Below, one piece after another: positions 47,961 through 57,878 of a stretch of DNA of 64,000 nucleotides. Source of the DNA: CAZNPA01 sp964575095 (GTDB lineage: Bacteria > Pseudomonadota > Alphaproteobacteria > Rickettsiales > SXRF01); contig CAZNPA010000003.1 in the NCBI GenBank assembly GCA_964575095.1, positions 186,001 to 250,000 on the forward strand. Reading direction: 5' to 3'. Numbering within the stretch: the first letter of the stretch is position 1; the number at the start of each line of letters is the position of its first letter. The notes under the pieces were generated by a model. That model saw only the letters and a list, made by a program, of their open reading frames with translations. It did no database searches and was not told the origin of the DNA. The translations under genes were made by a program, and so were the position numbers.

Positions 47961-48575
47961 ATGTCAGATAGCCTTCTTCACACGCCTTCCGCTCATGTAG
48001 TAAAACTCTCCCGCAAAAAGCTGGAAACGATGTATCCCGATTTTGTAAAAAGAGCAGAAGCATTGTGTCCTGGCGGCTCTAAGAATAATATTGCGGCTAT
48101 TGTGCTCGAATCAAAGCCAACAGGCTTCGCCGCTGCGTTAGCGATAATGAATGGCAACAGCCGCTCATCCCAGGAAGAACAAGCTATCGATAAGCTAAAG
48201 GAAGGCCTACAGGGAGTTTTCGATATAGCGTCCGGCCTTGAGAGTAGAGAGACAGTAGCGTACCGCCGAAAATCTAAATTATGGGCCGCCAGTAGATTGG
48301 GGCTTGATGAGTTACAAAATCAATTAAGGCCTTTAATACAAGAAGACCGTTTGAATGATTTTCAAAGCATTATGACGCACGCCAGGCAAGGCGAGAGGAC
48401 ATGGCCGGAATTAGATCGCCAAAACGCTTTGAAGAAATATAAAACTTCTCTAAGAGAAGGGCTGGCATTCACCTATGGAGACAGAAAAGATGTTGATGTG
48501 ACATCCTTGGTTGAACAGATCGTAACCCTGGCTGAAACCATGTGCGCCGAAGCCCGGCAGCAGAGGGCGAGATAG
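47961..48575 (+). CDS. Unknown soluble helical protein
   Basis: I do not recognise this 204-residue protein. It is mostly helical and charged, with no signal peptide or membrane segment (KLSRKKLETMYPDFVKRAEA, EEQAIDKLKEGLQGVFDIAS, LDELQNQLRPLIQEDRLNDF). The start follows the strong site aaggag. GC content is visibly lower than in its neighbours, and the region before it is strongly AT-rich with the direct repeat tagaaattaa. These are signs of a gene with a separate history. It is convergent with pccA, with only 4 bases between stops. Confidence 0.55.
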   Translation: MSDSLLHTPSAHVVKLSRKKLETMYPDFVKRAEALCPGGSKNNIAAIVLESKPTGFAAALAIMNGNSRSSQEEQAIDKLKEGLQGVFDIASGLESRETVAYRRKSKLWAASRLGLDELQNQLRPLIQEDRLNDFQSIMTHARQGERTWPELDRQNALKKYKTSLREGLAFTYGDRKDVDVTSLVEQIVTLAETMCAEARQQRAR

Positions 48576-48579
48576 CCGG

Positions 48580-50571
<1,992 letters not shown>

Positions 50572-50709
50572 AAGAGCGCGATTGTAATGATTTAATGAGA
50601 GAAATCAAACGAATAGTTAAACCGCCACCCGCCTGAATTGTAACAAATTCTTCACATTTCTTAGAGGAGTTCTGAGGTATCATAAGAATAACCGTGAAGA
50701 GGTAACAGT

Positions 50710-51654
50710 ATGGCTAAGTCGGATAATGTAAATGAAATAGATCAGGAAAAAGCCTCCGATACAATTATCGGGATTGCCGCTCCTTCCGATGAAACTTACA
50801 GCACCTATCCTGTCACCATCACAAAGAAGGATGGCACCACAGTAGAAGGATTTATCGATCCTAATACACACTTCACCGAAAATGGAGATTTTCCTGTTTA
50901 TGACTCAGTCACTCACAATAGGCATGGAAACTTAGCTGGGCGAGTATCAAAAGAAGAATTAGAGAAGGCGAAAGAAAAACTCCCTCAAGAAAAAGCGGTT
51001 GCCCCCGAGGCTTCGACGACTCCCGCTACCGCCGAAACGTCTGCCAAGCCGGAACCTCTTACATCGGACGAATCAGCAAAACAGGCCGCACGCTTAGCAA
51101 AGGCCGCCGAAGAAAAAGCGGCGAAAGAGAAAAAAGAAAAAGAAGAAACACAGGAAAAATCCGGGGAAGGTCAGGAAGGTGGAATCCTTGGCTTTATAAA
51201 AATGATCGTTACGCTTATCGGTGGCTTGCTTACCGGTGGCATGCTCGGCAGGCACGAAAAAAAGAACGGCCCGGAAACCCCGGAGCAGAAAGAGCAGCAG
51301 CGTAACCAGAAAAGCGCCGACGAACTGATGGCCGTGGCAGGCAAAGATCACCGCATTTCCGCGCAGGAAATGCAGCGCGATGGGGAGTTAAGCACGCAAC
51401 GTGCGGCACGCGTGCTTGGCTTCAATCCCGATGAAGATCATAACGGGAAAATCAGCGATAAGGAAATGGGGAAAGTAGACGCCAAGTTAGCGGCCATTGT
51501 CAAAACCGATCCGCGCGTCAAGCAAATCGCTCAGGACTTCCACAACGCCATGGACGAATTACGCCACAGCGGCAAGAGTCTGAAAGATACCGAAGCGCAG
51601 CTCACCACCGCCAAGGAATCCGCCGCCACTAAAGGCGGGCCGTCCGTTTCGTAA
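50710..51654 (+). CDS. Unknown protein with an EF-hand-like motif
   Basis: The 314-residue protein is unrecognised. The N-terminal 75 residues form a soluble domain (TYSTYPVTITKKDGTTVEGF). A long charged, alanine- and lysine-rich linker follows, with a hydrophobic segment at about 160-180 (FIKMIVTLIGGLLTGGML). The C-terminal domain carries a canonical EF-hand calcium loop DEDHNGKISDKE at 241-252 and a degenerate one before it (GKDHRISAQEM). It starts after aagaggt. It lies between pccA and pccB on the opposite strand and has a lower GC content than either. Confidence 0.6.
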   Translation: MAKSDNVNEIDQEKASDTIIGIAAPSDETYSTYPVTITKKDGTTVEGFIDPNTHFTENGDFPVYDSVTHNRHGNLAGRVSKEELEKAKEKLPQEKAVAPEASTTPATAETSAKPEPLTSDESAKQAARLAKAAEEKAAKEKKEKEETQEKSGEGQEGGILGFIKMIVTLIGGLLTGGMLGRHEKKNGPETPEQKEQQRNQKSADELMAVAGKDHRISAQEMQRDGELSTQRAARVLGFNPDEDHNGKISDKEMGKVDAKLAAIVKTDPRVKQIAQDFHNAMDELRHSGKSLKDTEAQLTTAKESAATKGGPSVS

Positions 51655-51668
51655 ACAACTCCGCCGTA

Positions 51669-53276
51669 TTACAGCGGCAGGTTATCGTGCTTTTTCCACG
51701 GATTCTGGACTTTTTTATTGCGCAGCACCGAGAGCGACCGGCAGATGCGCCAGCGCGTGTTGTGCGGGCGGATGATGTCGTCGAGGAATCCGCGCGAGGC
51801 GGCTACGAACGGCGAGGCAAATTTTTCCTTGTAATCGTCGATCAGCTTCTGTTGCTCGGCCTCATTGGCGTACTTGCCGCGGAAGATAATCTCAACCGCG
51901 CCTTTGGGTCCCATAACCGCGATCTCGGCCGACGGCCAGGCATAGTTGATGTCACCGCGCAGATGCTTTGAGCTCATGACGTCATAGGCGCCGCCGTAGG
52001 CCTTGCGCGTGATGACGGTGATCTTAGGCACGGTGGCCTCGGCATAGGCGAACAGCAATTTCGCGCCATGCTTGATGATGCCGTTATGCTCCTGGAACGT
52101 GCCCGGCATGAATCCCGGCACGTCGACGAATGTCACCAGCGGGATCGAGAACGCGTCGCAGAAGCGCACAAAGCGCGCCGCCTTGCGCGAGGCGTCGATA
52201 TCAAGGCAACCGGCAAGCTGCGTCGGCTGGTTGGCGACGAAACCGACGGTATGGCCTTCCATGCGGCCGAAGCCGATTAAAATATTCTTGGCGTAATCAG
52301 GTTGCAGCTCGAAGAAATCACCTTCATCGACCACGCGCTCAATCAACTCACGCATGTTGTAAGGACGGTTAGGATTTTCCGGCACCAATGTATTCAGCGA
52401 CATTTCAACGCGGTCGGCCGGGTCGGGCGTCGGACGCTGCGGCACGCCGTCCTTGTTGTTGAGCGGCAGGAAATTGAACAGGCGGCGCACCTGCTGCAGC
52501 GCCTCGATATCGTTGGCGTAGGCGAGATCGGCCACGCCGGTTTTCTTGGTGTGCGTCTCGGCGCCGCCCAATTCTTCCTGCGTCACTATTTCATGCGTCA
52601 CGGTTTTCACCACGTCGGGGCCGGTGACGAACATATACGATGATCCGCGCACCATGACGATGAAATCAGTCAAAGCCGGCGAATAGACCGCACCGCCGGC
52701 ACAGGGGCCTAAAATCACGGAAATCTGCGGCACAACGCCGGAGGCCAGCACGTTGCGCTGGAAAATCTCGGCGAATCCGCCAAGACTGTCTACGCCTTCC
52801 TGAATGCGCGCGCCGCCGGAATCAAGGAGCCCGATCACAGGCGCGCCGACTTTCATCGCCATTTCCATGATCTTGCAGATTTTCTGCGCATTGGTTTCCG
52901 AGAGCGATCCGCCATATACGGTAAAATCCTGACTGTAGACGAACAGCAGACGGCCGTTGATGGTGCCCTGACCGGTGACGCAGCCGTCGCCCGGTACTTT
53001 GTTATCCTGCATGTCGAAGTTGGTGCAGCGGTGCTCGACGAACATGTCGTATTCCTCGAACGAATCGGGATCGAGCAGCACTTCGATACGCTCGCGGGCG
53101 GTGAGCTTGCCTTTGGCGTGTTGGGTGTCGATGCGCTTTTGTCCACCGCCCTGACGGGCGCGTTCGCGTTTTTCTTCGAGTTCGGAAATGATGGTTTTAC
53201 GGGGCATAGGTTTGGCTGTCGCCGGCTCCGGTTCAGGTTGCGCTGTACGTTTTGGTTTAACCAGTGTGGTCGTCAT
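51669..53276 (-). CDS. pccB: Acyl-CoA carboxylase carboxyltransferase subunit
   Basis: The 535-residue beta subunit transfers carboxyl from biotin to acyl-CoA. It contains crotonase-fold halves with GLLDSGGARIQEGVDSLGG and the oxyanion-hole loop GPCAGGAVYSPAL (N-terminal half), then ITRKAYGGAYDVMSSKHLRG (C-terminal half). The first 27 residues are a proline/lysine-rich extension. It pairs with the pccA product. atp12 lies immediately upstream on the same strand. Confidence 0.94.
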   Translation of the reverse strand: MTTTLVKPKRTAQPEPEPATAKPMPRKTIISELEEKRERARQGGGQKRIDTQHAKGKLTARERIEVLLDPDSFEEYDMFVEHRCTNFDMQDNKVPGDGCVTGQGTINGRLLFVYSQDFTVYGGSLSETNAQKICKIMEMAMKVGAPVIGLLDSGGARIQEGVDSLGGFAEIFQRNVLASGVVPQISVILGPCAGGAVYSPALTDFIVMVRGSSYMFVTGPDVVKTVTHEIVTQEELGGAETHTKKTGVADLAYANDIEALQQVRRLFNFLPLNNKDGVPQRPTPDPADRVEMSLNTLVPENPNRPYNMRELIERVVDEGDFFELQPDYAKNILIGFGRMEGHTVGFVANQPTQLAGCLDIDASRKAARFVRFCDAFSIPLVTFVDVPGFMPGTFQEHNGIIKHGAKLLFAYAEATVPKITVITRKAYGGAYDVMSSKHLRGDINYAWPSAEIAVMGPKGAVEIIFRGKYANEAEQQKLIDDYKEKFASPFVAASRGFLDDIIRPHNTRWRICRSLSVLRNKKVQNPWKKHDNLPL

Positions 53277-53300
53277 AAAGGGTACTCCAAGTTAACCAAG

Positions 53301-53933
53301 TTATGCCTGAGGAAGCAAGTCTAAAAAACGCCGCGCGGCCTTGATTTCCTCCAGGATGCGCCCGGCGCGCATAGCGGTGGCCTCGTCTTCGCCCCACTTC
53401 TCGCCCTGAAAAATTTCTTCGAGCCGCGACAGGTAAAATGCGTCTTCGGCAGAAAGCCGTTTTTCCATCACCGCCAGCGCCAGCACCAGCGACGAATAAA
53501 ACGACGCCAACACGCCGCAGGCGGAAAGCCGCATGTCGTCGAGCCCCTCCAAATATTCCCGGAGCGCGCTGTGCAGCGCTGCGGGTTGTTCCAGCGGCAT
53601 CACGCCGCTTGTCGTCTGCCACAACGCGCTGAATTTAGCGCCGGCCCAGGTCAGGATCGGATCCCATTCTTCCTTTTGCCGCTGCAGCAATTCCGGCGCG
53701 GCGCTGGCGCGGTAGCACAGTGTATCGGTATCGACGTAGGCCAGCAACACTTCGACGATATTGTCTTTTTGGTCAGCAATGCGGTCAATGGCGGTGTAGG
53801 CGAGCGCGGTGAGCGGCATCGTCGCCGCGTTGAACGATTTTTTCCCCTGCCATTCGGCGGCGATGGCATCTTTCAGCATCGGCGGCAAAGCGAATGGTTT
53901 TTTAGCCGGTGTCAGTTGGGGCATGGCGCTCAT
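53301..53933 (-). CDS. ATP12-family F1 ATPase assembly chaperone
   Basis: ATP12 chaperones bind the F1 alpha subunit during ATP synthase assembly; the family is typical of mitochondria and alphaproteobacteria. The 210-residue protein has the family pattern near WQGKKSFNAATMPLTALAYTAIDR and DTDTLCYRA, then LQRQKEEWDPILTWA and LSAEDAFYLSRLEEIFQGEKWGEDEA. Its start overlaps the pseudouridine synthase stop by 4 bases. Confidence 0.9.
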   Translation of the reverse strand: MSAMPQLTPAKKPFALPPMLKDAIAAEWQGKKSFNAATMPLTALAYTAIDRIADQKDNIVEVLLAYVDTDTLCYRASAAPELLQRQKEEWDPILTWAGAKFSALWQTTSGVMPLEQPAALHSALREYLEGLDDMRLSACGVLASFYSSLVLALAVMEKRLSAEDAFYLSRLEEIFQGEKWGEDEATAMRAGRILEEIKAARRFLDLLPQA

Positions 53934-54919
53934 TTGGGGATATCCAGTCCTAATCCGTCAAAACTTTTTTTCATGTGCGGCGGCAGCGGTGCGGTGACGC
54001 TAACCGCCGGCGCGCCGAAAATCGACGGCAGGGTTATTTTGCGCGCATGCAGGTGTAATATATTCTCGACACCGATCGATTCCGCCGAATCCTGGCTGCC
54101 GCCGTATTTATGGTCGCCGACGATCGGACAGCCGATGGCCTGCATGTGCACGCGCAGCTGGTGCGTGCGGCCGGTGAGCGGTTTCAGTTCCACCAGCGCA
54201 AATTTGCGCGCCAGCATGTCGATGACATGGTATTCGGTGAGCGCCTTCTGCCCATCCTTATCGACGCACATGACTTCGTAGTCCCTGCCCTCCGGCCCGC
54301 CGGGCTTGCCACTTAAGCGCGGGTTTTCTTTTTTTAAGAGCGGCAGGTCGATTTTCCCATGCAGCGGATCGGGCAGGTTATTGACCAGCGCCAGATAAGT
54401 TTTCTCGACGCGGCGCGAGGCAAAAAGCGGCATCAGCGCCGTCGCGGCTTTCGTCGTGCGCGCCAGCACCAGGCAGCCGCTGGTATCGCGGTCGAGCCGA
54501 TGCACGAGCTTGGGCCGCTCGCCGCCCTGCTCTTTCAACCCGTCGAGCATACCATCGAGGCTCTTGGCAATTTTATGACCGCCCTGCACCGCCAGGCCGA
54601 ACGGCTTGTTGACGATGATGATATTGGCGTCTTTGTAGAGCACCCATTTTTTTATCTGCTCCATCTCCTGCGCCGAAGAACGGCTGGGCGCGGATGATTT
54701 GTCCTGAATCGTAAGTCCTGAATCCTTCATCTCGATGACCTGACCGGCCTGGACGCGGTCGGACGATTTGGCTTTCTTGCCATCGAGGCGTATCATTCCC
54801 TTGCGCAGTTGCTTTTCGAGGAGTGCGTGCGTCATGCCCGGCATGTGGCGCTTGAACCAGCGATCGAGCCGGATGGCATCGTCGGCGTCAGTGACGGTAT
54901 GTTCTTTCAAAGCGTTCAT
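53930..54919 (-). CDS. rluC: RluC/RluD-family pseudouridine synthase
   Basis: The enzyme isomerises specific uridines of 23S rRNA to pseudouridine. The 329-residue protein has an N-terminal S4-like RNA-binding domain (LEKQLRKGMIRLDGKKAKSS) and a RluA-type catalytic domain with the catalytic aspartate in HRLDRDTSGCLVLA and the typical PLTGRTHQLRVHM. RluC is the best guess; RluD is possible. It overlaps the crcB stop by 4 bases and the atp12 start by 4 bases. Confidence 0.9.
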   Translation of the reverse strand: MNALKEHTVTDADDAIRLDRWFKRHMPGMTHALLEKQLRKGMIRLDGKKAKSSDRVQAGQVIEMKDSGLTIQDKSSAPSRSSAQEMEQIKKWVLYKDANIIIVNKPFGLAVQGGHKIAKSLDGMLDGLKEQGGERPKLVHRLDRDTSGCLVLARTTKAATALMPLFASRRVEKTYLALVNNLPDPLHGKIDLPLLKKENPRLSGKPGGPEGRDYEVMCVDKDGQKALTEYHVIDMLARKFALVELKPLTGRTHQLRVHMQAIGCPIVGDHKYGGSQDSAESIGVENILHLHARKITLPSIFGAPAVSVTAPLPPHMKKSFDGLGLDIPK

Positions 54920-55311
54920 CCCATTGTCAGCTTAATGATCCAGATACCACCCAGAAGCGCCAGCACGGAGAGCGTCACCGATCCGACGATATAAAGCGCC
55001 GCCTGCAGCAACAGGCCTCGCTCGACCAGAAGGAAAATATCCAGCGAGAAGGCGGAAAAGGTCGTGAACCCGCCCAGTACGCCGATGGCAAACAGCAGGT
55101 GCAAATCCCTGGCCTTGGCCGGCAGCAGCACGGTGATGGCGGCAATCCATAGCCCCATCAGAAACCCGCCGAGTATATTGACGGCAAAAGTGCCGACCGG
55201 AAAATCAGAGGCAAGGCCAATATAGCGCGTGCACAGAAACTGGACGACGTAGCGGCACATGGAGCCGAAGGCCCCGCCTACGGTCACATACATCAATGCC
55301 AGCGCGTTCAT
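54916..55311 (-). CDS. crcB: Fluoride ion channel CrcB/FluC
   Basis: FluC exports fluoride as a dual-topology dimer. The 131-residue protein has four membrane helices and the family motifs GGAFGSMCRY, TFAVNILGGFLMG and GGFTTFSAFSLD. It lies just after rplQ on the same strand, with 23 bases between; no fluoride riboswitch is evident in so small a gap. Confidence 0.93.
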   Translation of the reverse strand: MNALALMYVTVGGAFGSMCRYVVQFLCTRYIGLASDFPVGTFAVNILGGFLMGLWIAAITVLLPAKARDLHLLFAIGVLGGFTTFSAFSLDIFLLVERGLLLQAALYIVGSVTLSVLALLGGIWIIKLTMG

Positions 55312-55334
55312 AGAATGCCGTGCTTAAATGCGCC

Positions 55335-55805
55335 TCAAGCGGCTTTGGCTTTTTTCTTGGCTGCCTTGGCCGGTTTTGCTTCCTGCGCTTCCGGCGCGGG
55401 AGCGGGTGTTTCCGGCTGCGGACCGGAATCCTGGCCTTTGGCGCTAACGTCACGGTCAACGAGCTCGATGATCGCCATCGGCGCCATATCGCCATAACGG
55501 AAACCAGCCTTAAGGACGCGGGCATAACCGCCCTTGCGTTCCTTATAGCGGGTGGCCAGCGACGAGAATAATTTGTTCACCAGATCGGTGTCTTTGAGCA
55601 CCGAGAGAGCCTGACGGCGCGCGTGCAAGTTGCCGCGTTTGCCGAGCGTGATCAGCTTGTCGACCTGTGGTTTGAGGTCTTTGGCCTTGGGCAAGGTGGT
55701 CGATATCTGCTCGTGCTTGACCAGCGCCGCCGCCAAGTTGATAAACATCGACTTGCGATGCCCGCTCTTGCGGCCGAGTTTGCGGCCTTTCATTCCGTGT
55801 CTCAT
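55335..55805 (-). CDS. rplQ: 50S ribosomal protein L17
   Basis: L17 lines the peptide exit tunnel. The canonical core is about 1-120 (MRHGMKGRKLGRKSGHR, RGNLHARRQALSVL). A C-terminal tail of about 35 residues is rich in alanine, lysine and proline, as in other alphaproteobacterial L17 proteins. It is the last ribosomal gene of the alpha operon. A heptamer inverted repeat lies between it and rpoA. Confidence 0.97.
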   Translation of the reverse strand: MRHGMKGRKLGRKSGHRKSMFINLAAALVKHEQISTTLPKAKDLKPQVDKLITLGKRGNLHARRQALSVLKDTDLVNKLFSSLATRYKERKGGYARVLKAGFRYGDMAPMAIIELVDRDVSAKGQDSGPQPETPAPAPEAQEAKPAKAAKKKAKAA

Positions 55806-55814
55806 TTTTTTCTC

Positions 55815-55880
55815 CTAAGTGATTTGTGATTAGTGACCGGTGATTAGAAAATTATTCACTAATCACTATTCACCATTCAC
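55815..55880. repeat. Inverted heptamer repeat between rpoA and rplQ
   Basis: Units such as GTGATTT, GTGATTA and GTGACCG in the left arm are matched by TCACTAA, TCACTAT and TCACCAT in the right. It is an AT-richer relative of the element at 10532-10620. It lies within the alpha operon, upstream of rplQ, and could form a long hairpin in the messenger RNA. Confidence 0.65.
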
Positions 55881-55883
55881 TCT

Positions 55884-56897
55884 TTAGTACGGATCCTCGT
55901 ATTTACGAGCCAGCTCTTCGATATTCTCTGGCGGCCAACCCGGCACTTCCATGCCGAACTTGAGGCCGATCTTGGCCAACTTCTCTTTAATTTCGTTGAG
56001 CGACTTGCGGCCGAAGTTCGGAGTTTTCAGCATTTCGGCTTCGGTCTTCTGCACCAGGTCGCCGACATAAACGATGTTGTCGTTCTTCAAACAATTGGTA
56101 GCGCGCACCGAAAGTTCGTCAAGATCGTAGACTTTTTTCAGGAGGTGCGGGCTGAACGGCAGGTCGGGCTTGGCTTCTTCCTTGCGCTCAATCTTCGACT
56201 CTTCGAAATTGATGAAGAGCTGGAGCTGGTCTTGCAGGATGCGGGCGGCGAACGCCACGGCATCGTCGGCTTTTATCGAGCCGTCGGTTTCCAGCGTCAT
56301 CGACAACTTATCATAGTCGGTGATCTGGCCGACGCGGGCGTTATCGACCTTGTAGGCGACTTTGATGACCGGCGAGAACAGCGCATCGACCGGGATGAGG
56401 CCGATGGGAGCGTCCGCCGCTTTGGTTCCGCGCACGTAGCCTTTGCCGACTTCTACCACCATTTCCATGACGAGCTTGGCGCCCTTATCGAGCGTGCAGA
56501 TGACATGGTCTTTATTGATGATCTCGATATCGCCGGAGGTTTCGATCTGGCTGGCTTTGACTTCGCCCGGGCCTTTAGCGTTGAGAGACAGGCGTTTCTT
56601 TTCGGAAGAGCCGGTTTTAAAGCGCAGCTCTTTTAAGTTGAGCACGATGTCGGTGACGTCTTCGCGGACGCCGGGAACGGACGAGAACTCATGCAGCACA
56701 CCTTCAATCTTGACTGACGTGATGGCGGCACCTTGCAAGCTCGACAACAACACGCGGCGCAGCGCCACGCCGAGCGTATGGCCGAATCCGCGCTCGAGCG
56801 GCTCGGCGATGATCGTCGCCTGATTGGGGTTGCTCTTGGATGCATTGACATCCAGCTTGGTCGGTTTAATCAGGTCTTGCCAGTTTTTTGCTAACAC
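55884..56897 (-). CDS. rpoA: RNA polymerase alpha subunit
   Basis: RpoA assembles RNA polymerase and contacts activators and UP elements. The GTG at 56897, preceded by gggagag, gives MLAKNWQDLIKPTKLDV and 337 residues, matching the family. A GTG at 56933 would add 12 residues without homology. The N-terminal domain (HTLGVALRRVLLSSLQGAA) and C-terminal domain (LDELSVRATNCLKNDNI, RKSLNEIKEKL) are complete. Confidence 0.98.
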   Translation of the reverse strand: MLAKNWQDLIKPTKLDVNASKSNPNQATIIAEPLERGFGHTLGVALRRVLLSSLQGAAITSVKIEGVLHEFSSVPGVREDVTDIVLNLKELRFKTGSSEKKRLSLNAKGPGEVKASQIETSGDIEIINKDHVICTLDKGAKLVMEMVVEVGKGYVRGTKAADAPIGLIPVDALFSPVIKVAYKVDNARVGQITDYDKLSMTLETDGSIKADDAVAFAARILQDQLQLFINFEESKIERKEEAKPDLPFSPHLLKKVYDLDELSVRATNCLKNDNIVYVGDLVQKTEAEMLKTPNFGRKSLNEIKEKLAKIGLKFGMEVPGWPPENIEELARKYEDPY

Positions 56898-56963
56898 GGT
56901 GTCTCTCCCTTTGGTTTCTTCATCCTGCGACACAAAGCGAGTGCAGGTTTTCTTGTTTAGTGG

Positions 56964-57386
56964 TTATACTCTGCGGCGTTTCGGCGGGCGGCAGCCATTA
57001 TGCGGCACCGGCGTTACGTCTTTGATCGAGGTGATGGTGAAGCCGACGATCTGCAGTGCGCGCAGCGCCGATTCGCGGCCGGCGCCGGGGCCTTTGATTT
57101 TTACTGCCAGCGTTTTCATGCCGTGCTCCTGCGCCTGACGTCCGGCGGCGTCCGCCGTGACCTGCGCCGCATACGGCGTCGATTTACGCGAGCCTTTGAA
57201 ACCGTGTTTACCGGCCGACGACCAGGCAACGGTATTGCCCTGCGTGTCGGTGATGGTAATGATGGTGTTGTTGAACGAAGCATTGACGTGCGCGACGCCG
57301 GTGGTGATGTGCTTGCGCTCGCGGCGCTTCATTTTTGCGCCGGTATCTTTGGTGTCAGCAGTCTTGGCAGCGGTTTCTTGAGCCAT
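56964..57386 (-). CDS. rpsK: 30S ribosomal protein S11
   Basis: S11 is part of the small-subunit platform. The 140-residue protein has a 20-residue lysine-rich N-terminal extension, then the canonical HITTGVAHVNASFNNTIITI, and ends NGCRPPKRRRV, as expected. It lies between rpsM and rpoA, 19 bases after rpsM. Confidence 0.98.
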   Translation of the reverse strand: MAQETAAKTADTKDTGAKMKRRERKHITTGVAHVNASFNNTIITITDTQGNTVAWSSAGKHGFKGSRKSTPYAAQVTADAAGRQAQEHGMKTLAVKIKGPGAGRESALRALQIVGFTITSIKDVTPVPHNGCRPPKRRRV

Positions 57387-57405
57387 GATTAAAATCCGTT
57401 TCTAA

Positions 57406-57783
57406 CTATTTCGTTGCAATCTTTTTGCCGGCGATCGGTTTGGCGCGGCCTTTGCGCGTGCGGGCGTTGGTGTGCGTGCGCTGGCCGCGGACCGGCAGTT
57501 TCTTGCGGTGACGCAGGCCGCGATAGCAGCCGAGATCGACCAGACGCTTGATGTTCATCGCCACTTCGCGGCGCAGGTCGCCTTCAACCATGTAGTCGCG
57601 GTCGATGATTTCGCGGATTTTGATGACTTCGTTTTCCGACATCTTGTGCACGCGGGTTTCCGGCGCGATGCCTGATTTTTTGCAGATCTCAACCGCCTTG
57701 ACGCGGCCGATGCCATGGATGTAGGTCAGCGCGATGTCCAAGCGCTTGGCCGAGGGGATGTTGACGCCAGCGATACGAGCCAC
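57406..57783 (-). CDS. rpsM: 30S ribosomal protein S13
   Basis: S13 is a head protein that contacts the P-site tRNA. The 125-residue protein starts with GTG and reads ARIAGVNIPSAKRLDIALTY, with a typical basic tail. It is the first gene of the alpha operon here and has its own promoter upstream, next to the stop of the inserted membrane gene. Confidence 0.98.
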   Translation of the reverse strand: MARIAGVNIPSAKRLDIALTYIHGIGRVKAVEICKKSGIAPETRVHKMSENEVIKIREIIDRDYMVEGDLRREVAMNIKRLVDLGCYRGLRHRKKLPVRGQRTHTNARTRKGRAKPIAGKKIATK

Positions 57784-57812
57784 AATAGTACCTTTTTACA
57801 GTTGGTTAGAGC

Positions 57813-57828
57813 GGAGGAAATTTCCTCC
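57813..57828. other. Perfect 16-base palindrome in the rpsM leader
   Basis: GGAGGAAATTTCCTCC lies about 30 bases before the rpsM start. It contains a ribosome-binding-like GGAGG paired with CCTCC, so a structure here could affect translation of rpsM; this is not shown. Confidence 0.5.
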
Positions 57829-57850
57829 AACTAAAAAATTTAGAGCAGGA

Positions 57851-57878
57851 AGAATACGTAGAAATCCTAGGTTGTCAA
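57851..57878 (-). promoter_or_regulatory. Promoter for rpsM-rpsK-rpoA-rplQ
   Basis: On the minus strand TTGACA (57878-57873), a 16-base spacer, and TATTCT (57856-57851). The -35 overlaps the stop codon of the membrane gene. The inserted gene therefore need not silence the alpha operon. Confidence 0.65.

Noticed and set aside
54893..55334. Fluoride riboswitch for crcB
   Set aside because: crcB follows rplQ by only 23 bases, too short for the aptamer, and the rplQ end shows no corresponding structure.
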